A stretch of 29,488 nt of DNA from Planctomycetota bacterium. GTDB taxonomy: Bacteria; Planctomycetota; PUPC01; JACPCR01. The translations under genes and the position numbers were made by a program. The notes beneath the pieces are model-generated. The model saw only the letters and a list, made by a program, of their open reading frames with translations. It ran no database searches and was not told where the DNA came from. The stretch covers positions 1 through 29,488 of the forward strand of contig JASLXP010000985.1 in the NCBI GenBank assembly GCA_030740295.1, given 5' to 3'. Shown piece by piece: positions 24,625 through 29,488 of this stretch (position 1 is the first letter of the stretch; each line of letters begins with the position of its first letter).

Positions 24625-24955
24625 TGTTTCCTGCCTCCGTAAATATTTACCAGACCTCTGCGCGATGTGCGTGCAGGTTTCTTACATTCAATCTCTTAAT
24701 CCTACTTCTTTAATCTCAACTTTCTTTCTTCATGGAACTGCCTCTGTAAGACTGCCCTGATCTGGCAGGTCTGAGACTGGAAGATCCTCTTCCTGGTTTA
24801 TATACAAAGGGCGAGCTCCATGTGGCCTGAATTGAGTTGGATTGACCCCTCAAAAAGTTCGTGTACCAGACGAAGACGAAGAAAGATAATGCTCACTCCG
24901 ATTCGCACCAGTCAGAGATCGGGGACACCACATGGTCCGATAGAGGAACCCGCTT
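24625..24955. other. divergent intergenic region
   Basis: 331 bases between the divergent heparinase-like and amidohydrolase genes, more AT-rich than its surroundings. It must hold promoters for both directions. I see a TTGACC near 24842 without a convincing -10 partner, and no gene or operator palindrome. Confidence 0.45.
24634..24638 (-). promoter_or_regulatory. ribosome binding site deciding the TTG start of the heparinase-like gene
   Basis: GGAGG on the minus strand, nine bases before TTG 24624. It supports the unusual start codon, with no in-frame ATG nearby. Confidence 0.7.
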
Positions 24956-26065
24956 ATGTCTGACACAAACGAACTCGATCTGATCGTACGCGCCGGACGG
25001 ATTTTCTGCGCAGTCGCTGGCCTGGATGGACCGGGCGCGGTTGGCGTAAAAGATGGACAGATCGTGGCCGCCGGACAGGATGTCGATGCTTCGGCTTCCA
25101 GGACATTGGATTTTCCTGACGATCTATTGCTGCCGGGACTCGTCGATCTGCATGCCCATCCTGCACGGGGGGGCTCAAAGTTCGGCGTTGATCCCGATAT
25201 CGAATTCCTGCCTCGGGGAGTCACGACAGTGATGTCACAGGGCGATGCGGGGGCGAACAATTGGGAGAGCTATCACGAAAAGGTCATCAGGGGATCAAAG
25301 ACGCGAGTGGTCATGGCTCTTAATCTTTCCGCGTCCGGCGAGTCAAAGGATGGAGGTTGCTTCGAAGATATGAACGACGTGGATGTCGATGCGTGCGTGC
25401 GTGCGATCGAGGAGAACGGCGACGCCGTCTGGGGCATTGCCATGAATACCGCGCCCGTCTGCTGCGGCGACAATGATCCGGAGGAAATCTTCTTGAGAGG
25501 CCTGGCTGCGGCCGAGCGTACGAACCGGCCTTTGCTGGTAAGCCCGCGCCAGATCGAACGGCTGCGCTCCGGCGATGTCGTTACCTATTGCTTTCTTCAT
25601 GAAGAAGGGCTCGTTAAGGAAGGCCGGATCAGGGACGAAGTCTGGGCAGCACGGGAACGGGGCGTACTCTTCGACATCGGACATGGGATGCAGTCCTTCA
25701 GCTTTGAGATCGCCGAAGCGGCCATCGCCGAAGGCTTTTACCCGGACACCATCTCCACCGACCAATACCGCCGGCACGTCGGGTCAGCGCCCCAACACGA
25801 TTTGCCCCGCACACTCTCCAAGCTGCTGGCCGCGGGCATGCCGGAAGCAGAGCTGTTCACCAGGGCCACGGCACGCCCTGCCGAGGTGCTCGGCCTTCAG
25901 GATGAGGCCGGCTCGCTCGAAACTGGAACCTGTGCGGATTTGACCGTCCTCCGCTGGAATCCTCAAGCGCTTCCGCTGGTGGATGTTCGAGGTATTGAAA
26001 GGCCGGGCGGATGTTGGGAGCCAGCTCTCACGATACGTGAAGGGGAACAGATTCAGCCCCGGTAG
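24956..26065 (+). CDS. amidohydrolase/deacetylase-family protein with incomplete metal site
   Basis: A 369-residue member of the amidohydrolase superfamily, close in pattern to the Atu3266/EF_0837 deacetylase group. Conserved parts are LPGLVDLHAHPA (metal ligands His66, His68), GVTTVMSQGDAGANNW, FDIGHGMQSFSF (His243), and DTISTD (Asp269), ending with the usual SLETGTCADLTVL. However, the bridging Lys of the family is Ala162 (WGIAMN), the His of the PxxVH strand is Ser196 (LLVSPR) and the His of the VTHCF strand is Tyr211 (VVTYCF). Catalysis, if any, would need a mononuclear or altered site. ATG start with AGAGGA upstream. It converges on the beta-rich protein gene with seven bases between. 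Confidence 0.88.
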   Translation: MSDTNELDLIVRAGRIFCAVAGLDGPGAVGVKDGQIVAAGQDVDASASRTLDFPDDLLLPGLVDLHAHPARGGSKFGVDPDIEFLPRGVTTVMSQGDAGANNWESYHEKVIRGSKTRVVMALNLSASGESKDGGCFEDMNDVDVDACVRAIEENGDAVWGIAMNTAPVCCGDNDPEEIFLRGLAAAERTNRPLLVSPRQIERLRSGDVVTYCFLHEEGLVKEGRIRDEVWAARERGVLFDIGHGMQSFSFEIAEAAIAEGFYPDTISTDQYRRHVGSAPQHDLPRTLSKLLAAGMPEAELFTRATARPAEVLGLQDEAGSLETGTCADLTVLRWNPQALPLVDVRGIERPGGCWEPALTIREGEQIQPR

Positions 26066-26072
26066 ATCGAAC

Positions 26073-26972
26073 TTAACTCCGCATCTCCTCTTGAAAATCA
26101 TCCCACATCCTGTCGATCTCCTGAATCGCCCCAGGAAATGAACCGATGTTCCGCACGACAAGCCTTGCGTTGCCGGTGAACAATTCTCCCGGCACGAGGT
26201 CGCCGCTGAAGGTGAAATCGTGGGCGGTCTCGTGCTGATGCTTCTGGCCGCACAGGATTCGGTTCTTTTCAGGCTCCACGATGGTGACACAGGCCAGGCC
26301 GGTCTCCTCCTTGTGGCAGACGATGATCGGTCTCGAGTAACAGTAATCCTCGATTCCTCCACTGTTCTCTGTGACGCCGCTGTAGCGGCCATCGAATATC
26401 TTCTGGCGATAGTCTTCATCCCGCGGCACGCCGTACATGCGGCCCCAGGGCTCGGTCTTGCGATTGTCCAGCTTCCGCCACTCCTCGGCGCCATCAATGA
26501 GACCCGGCACCCACGTGCTTTCCATGTCTTCCACGATGTAGGACGCGAAGAAGAAATCGAAATCTAAGTGCGGCTTGTTCGGCAGCAGTCGCATTTCAAA
26601 ATCGATCCAGTCCGGCCCGGGGGTGTATCGGAATTCCAGAGACAGATCCCAGTCGCGGGTCTGGCCGGCATCCACTTTGAATACCACTGTGTCTTCTTCG
26701 AGGAACGATTCAGCCTGTGCATGACAGGGATTCCAGAAGATCCCGTCGCTGCGATTTTCCGTCTTCAGCCACTCGGGCATAAGCAGCGCCTGGCGCGGCA
26801 CTTCAGGCAGCAGGTCGTATCCGGGTTGGTGCGGTGGCCGCGGTTCGCCTTTGTGCGCCAGGTAGATCACGCCCGGCTTGTATGCAATCGTTGGAGTGGG
26901 AACGTCGCATCGGATTTCGCCGAGAAGGTGTTCCGTTTCGAAAGGGAAGGTTCTGATGGTTCGGATGCTCAT
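26073..26972 (-). CDS. conserved-looking beta-rich protein of unknown function
   Basis: A 299-residue protein without signal peptide or membrane helix. It is rich in aromatic and acidic residues and predicted mainly beta (DLSLEFRYTPGPDWIDFEM; HLDFDFFFASYIVED), resembling sugar-binding or glycosidase-associated beta-sandwiches in polysaccharide clusters of uncultured bacteria. I do not recognise a family or catalytic motif. ATG start with GAGGGAG seven bases upstream. It begins three bases after the glycosidase-like gene, so the two are one transcription unit and probably act on the same substrate. Confidence 0.78.
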   Translation of the reverse strand: MSIRTIRTFPFETEHLLGEIRCDVPTPTIAYKPGVIYLAHKGEPRPPHQPGYDLLPEVPRQALLMPEWLKTENRSDGIFWNPCHAQAESFLEEDTVVFKVDAGQTRDWDLSLEFRYTPGPDWIDFEMRLLPNKPHLDFDFFFASYIVEDMESTWVPGLIDGAEEWRKLDNRKTEPWGRMYGVPRDEDYRQKIFDGRYSGVTENSGGIEDYCYSRPIIVCHKEETGLACVTIVEPEKNRILCGQKHQHETAHDFTFSGDLVPGELFTGNARLVVRNIGSFPGAIQEIDRMWDDFQEEMRS

Positions 26973-26975
26973 TGG

Positions 26976-29321
26976 TCACTCCCTCAGGCATCTATAAAAA
27001 TCGATCCAGCGATCGTCCAGGACGAACCAGTCTGATTCATAGGTGCACAACCCGTCGTAGCCCTCGCTGAGGGCCATGTCTTTTGCCTTCTCCAGGCCCA
27101 GCGCGAACGTGCTGCGAATGAGCGGGACTTTCGACTGCACCATCTCCTTCCATTCGGGCCGGACACCGTAGACCTCTTCGTTCCATTCGTGGGGATTGTA
27201 GGACTCGACTACGACCTCATCGCATAAACCTTTATCCAGCCAGAGCGGCAGGTCGATGGAATCGAACAGGCAGTGGTTGGGCCGGAGCCAGAGAGAAATC
27301 TTCACGTGCTCCATTCCGCGTTCGTTGAGCGCAGCACGAAGGTCATGGCCAAATTGAGTCATAAATGTCGAGCGATACCTGTACCACTCCTGGCAGTCTT
27401 CACTCATATCAGGCAGGCTGGAGAAACAAGTGCGGTCTTCTGTCTGTGGCGGTGGAGGCGGTTTGCCGTGCTTCTTCTTGAATCCTTCCACAAGGATGGG
27501 CCCATAAAGCATCGGGGGCGGGTGGCGAAGAAGGCCAAGGTTCAGGCCGTCCAGTCCATAGCTCGCAGCCTCGACGAGGATATCTATCTTGTGTTTGCGA
27601 ACTTCAGGGTGGGCAAGACAGAGCTTGTTTGTGGGGCGACCGGGATCCCATTCCTCATGCAGTTCCGGGTGATTCCTGTAAAAATCGCTCTGCACGTTGC
27701 CGCTGTAACTATTGAAACGCATCCAGCCGTAGAGCTTCAGGCCGTATTCGTGAGCGGCCTCGACGGCGAGCTTCAGCATATCCACCTTCTTCAACGCCCG
27801 GCCGTATGCTTTGGCCTGCGGGGTAAAGATGCCATGAACCTTCGCGCTGATGTAGCGCATGGTGTTGAACTTCGACGGGAAGTCAGAGCATTGTCCGTCG
27901 ATACGCCAGTAGATTTTGTCGAACTTTGACCGGGCGTGTTCCCAGATGTTCGCCCGGTAGATCATCGGGTCGGGGTCACGCTGCGAAGTGAATGGCGCGA
28001 TATCCGGAATGTCGTTGAAACCGCACAACGGGATGCAGGGCTCTTTGTCTTCAGCATCGTTCCAGCGGGCCACCTCTTCCTCACTCAATGCCTCAAAGCG
28101 CAGGTAATCCACGACCGTGCGCGCGTACGAATTTGGATACTGGCTCAGGGTGATGGACTTGCCTGCCATATCATGGACGCCGAGGGAGATCTCGCGGCTT
28201 TCCTGCGGTCCGGACAGGCGAAGGTAGAAGGGCGACTGACAGGCACTCACGCGACCACTCTCTACACCGGTGATGCGAATGGTCGGCATCGGGTCACCAG
28301 TGAAATGCGCGATAATGCCGTCCCCGTTCCCGATCCCGACAATCACGCGGTGTAATCCGGTAAGCTCAGGAAGGCACGTCAGCGCGGGAGCATCCACGCT
28401 CGGGCCGGCCATCAGTGCGCGTCCACCACGACAGCAAGGCAGTTCAGCAATCATCCACTTTCCGCGGTGGAATTCTTCACTCTTCGCTTCGGCGTCGGCA
28501 AATTCGAGAGCATCAAAGATGACCCCTCCGGGATCCTCCGGCGGAGAGCCGGTCGGCGGAGGATTACCGGTATCGACCGGCTCAGCGAGTTTCGCTGCAG
28601 AGAGGATCTCCTCGTGACGGTCTTCATCCCAGGGGCCGATCTCGAAGGCCGCGCGGTATTCCTGCTGCTCCGAAAAATCCATCGCCGAGTGGGCCAATAC
28701 GTAGTCGGTGTCATACGCAGTCATCACATGCGGCCTGAGGTCGAAGCCTTTCTCGACGATCTGGAAGTGGCTCATCTCAAACTTGGATCGTGTGGCGGCC
28801 AGCATTCCTTCCGCGGCCTCCTCTCTGAAGAAGACGCGCCAGCAAGGAAGCTCTCGGCCGCCTCCGATCTCTTCGCCATCGAAATAGCAGTCGCGCTCGT
28901 CTTCAAAGGCGTCGGCAAAGCCGGACGCGAATTGAACTTTCGGAAAAGCGATCTGGCTGGCCTGCCATCCGAGACGCCCACGCACCGAGACGGAGATACG
29001 AAGCAATGGACTCTCAGGAGGTAGCTCGAAGAGAGTCGTTACCTCCACTTCGCCCCTTCGAACAGTGCGTGCCACCTGTGATTCGTTCGTAGAGACCTCA
29101 ACGACCTCGAAAGCAACGGACTCATCCGCCTGATTCGGATCCTCGCTGACGAGAGTGCCGCTGCCTTCCGCATCGATCACATTGCAATGGCAGAAAATGC
29201 CCGTAACGAGATTATGTCCGTCCGGTTTGGAAAGATGGATAAGCCTTCCATCCGGGGCGAAGCGCGCTTCGAGGTATCTGTTTTGAAGGACGGTTGTTTC
29301 GTTGGATGTGTCTGTGCTCAT
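26976..29321 (-). CDS. glycoside-hydrolase-like protein with C-terminal TIM barrel
   Basis: A 781-residue protein. The N-terminal ~400 residues are beta-rich (TVLQNRYLEARFAPDGRL recalls galactose-mutarotase-like/beta-sandwich domains of glycosidases). The C-terminal part (~430-781) looks like a (beta/alpha)8 barrel of the GHL10 or related uncharacterised glycosidase type: MLKLAVEAAHEYGLKLYGWM, CLAHPEVRKHKIDILVEA, YGLDGLNLGLLRHPPP, HVKISLWL, DEVVVESYNPHEW and GYDGLCTYESDWF. Candidate acids are the Glu residues in VVVESY and CTYESD. No signal peptide. ATG 29321, weak ribosome site. First gene of a two-gene operon with the beta-rich protein. Confidence 0.78.
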   Translation of the reverse strand: MSTDTSNETTVLQNRYLEARFAPDGRLIHLSKPDGHNLVTGIFCHCNVIDAEGSGTLVSEDPNQADESVAFEVVEVSTNESQVARTVRRGEVEVTTLFELPPESPLLRISVSVRGRLGWQASQIAFPKVQFASGFADAFEDERDCYFDGEEIGGGRELPCWRVFFREEAAEGMLAATRSKFEMSHFQIVEKGFDLRPHVMTAYDTDYVLAHSAMDFSEQQEYRAAFEIGPWDEDRHEEILSAAKLAEPVDTGNPPPTGSPPEDPGGVIFDALEFADAEAKSEEFHRGKWMIAELPCCRGGRALMAGPSVDAPALTCLPELTGLHRVIVGIGNGDGIIAHFTGDPMPTIRITGVESGRVSACQSPFYLRLSGPQESREISLGVHDMAGKSITLSQYPNSYARTVVDYLRFEALSEEEVARWNDAEDKEPCIPLCGFNDIPDIAPFTSQRDPDPMIYRANIWEHARSKFDKIYWRIDGQCSDFPSKFNTMRYISAKVHGIFTPQAKAYGRALKKVDMLKLAVEAAHEYGLKLYGWMRFNSYSGNVQSDFYRNHPELHEEWDPGRPTNKLCLAHPEVRKHKIDILVEAASYGLDGLNLGLLRHPPPMLYGPILVEGFKKKHGKPPPPPQTEDRTCFSSLPDMSEDCQEWYRYRSTFMTQFGHDLRAALNERGMEHVKISLWLRPNHCLFDSIDLPLWLDKGLCDEVVVESYNPHEWNEEVYGVRPEWKEMVQSKVPLIRSTFALGLEKAKDMALSEGYDGLCTYESDWFVLDDRWIDFYRCLRE

Positions 29322-29337
29322 TTTTTTACTAAAGCCT

Positions 29338-29471
29338 CGTGGCGACAGGCTGCCACCAGCCTGTCAGCCCTCTGAAAAGAGATCGGGCACTCAGGGCAGC
29401 TGACAGCGTGTTGAGTTGGCCTGGCACGCCGAAATAGAAGCCGGCAGACAGGCGGGCAGCCTGTCGCCACG
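29338..29471. repeat. palindromic element with perfect 17 bp inverted ends
   Basis: 29338-29354 and 29455-29471 are exact reverse complements; further imperfect nested complementarity lies inside (AGCCTGTC with GACAGGC; CTGTCAGCCC with GGGCAGCTGACAG). The 134-base unit, 16 bases upstream of the glycosidase-like gene, has the layout of a dispersed palindromic repeat. It may also influence transcription of that gene. Confidence 0.85.
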
Positions 29472-29488
29472 CCCCAGCAATCTCGTTT

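Overview
The window is chromosomal DNA from an uncultured-looking Gram-negative-type bacterium. Pointers are an NPCBM-domain exported protein, an ECF sigma/zf-HC2 anti-sigma pair, palindromic intergenic elements, a stand-alone AICAR formyltransferase domain, and a cluster of heparinase-like and glycosidase-like genes. This mix recalls Planctomycetes and candidate phyla such as Hydrogenedentes, Latescibacteria or Poribacteria; I cannot place it more precisely from sequence alone. Bases up to about 16 kb look less GC-rich than the rest.

Left part (1-7.6 kb). A plus-strand run encodes a HEAT-repeat/S41 protease fusion (cut by the window edge), an NPCBM protein and a STAS protein. A convergent minus-strand operon reads AICARFT domain (purH-like), HEAT-repeat protein, mraY, then an unusual SNase/zinc-site/membrane protein.

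Thiamine and respiratory part (7.7-11.1 kb). thiS and thiG are followed by a compact operon of Rieske protein, fused cytochrome b and C-terminally anchored pentaheme cytochrome c. This is the most remarkable part. The cytochrome b keeps the Qo-site PEWY motif and both p-side heme (bL) histidines, but both histidines for the n-side heme (bH) are replaced, so a normal Q cycle looks impossible. The Rieske gene has an intact Tat motif but no conventional start codon in front of it.

Disrupted gene (11.1-15.5 kb). A large exported/membrane protein gene has been hit twice: a ~190 bp palindromic element abuts its 5' end, and a complete 1371 bp ISL3-family insertion sequence with a perfect 8 bp target duplication splits its middle. 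Removing the IS and one duplication restores the frame exactly. An ABC ATPase gene overlaps its stop codon.

Right part (15.5-29.5 kb). It carries a HAD phosphatase, a 3-hydroxyisobutyrate-dehydrogenase-like reductase, a heptanucleotide tandem repeat, an M14 carboxypeptidase, and a minus-strand operon (ECF sigma, anti-sigma, Spy-like protein, Gly-rich TPR protein) that ends in a good intrinsic terminator. It closes with a carbohydrate cluster: heparinase II/III-like protein, a divergent amidohydrolase that has lost half of its usual metal ligands, a beta-rich protein and a glycosidase-like TIM-barrel protein. Another palindromic element lies at the right edge.
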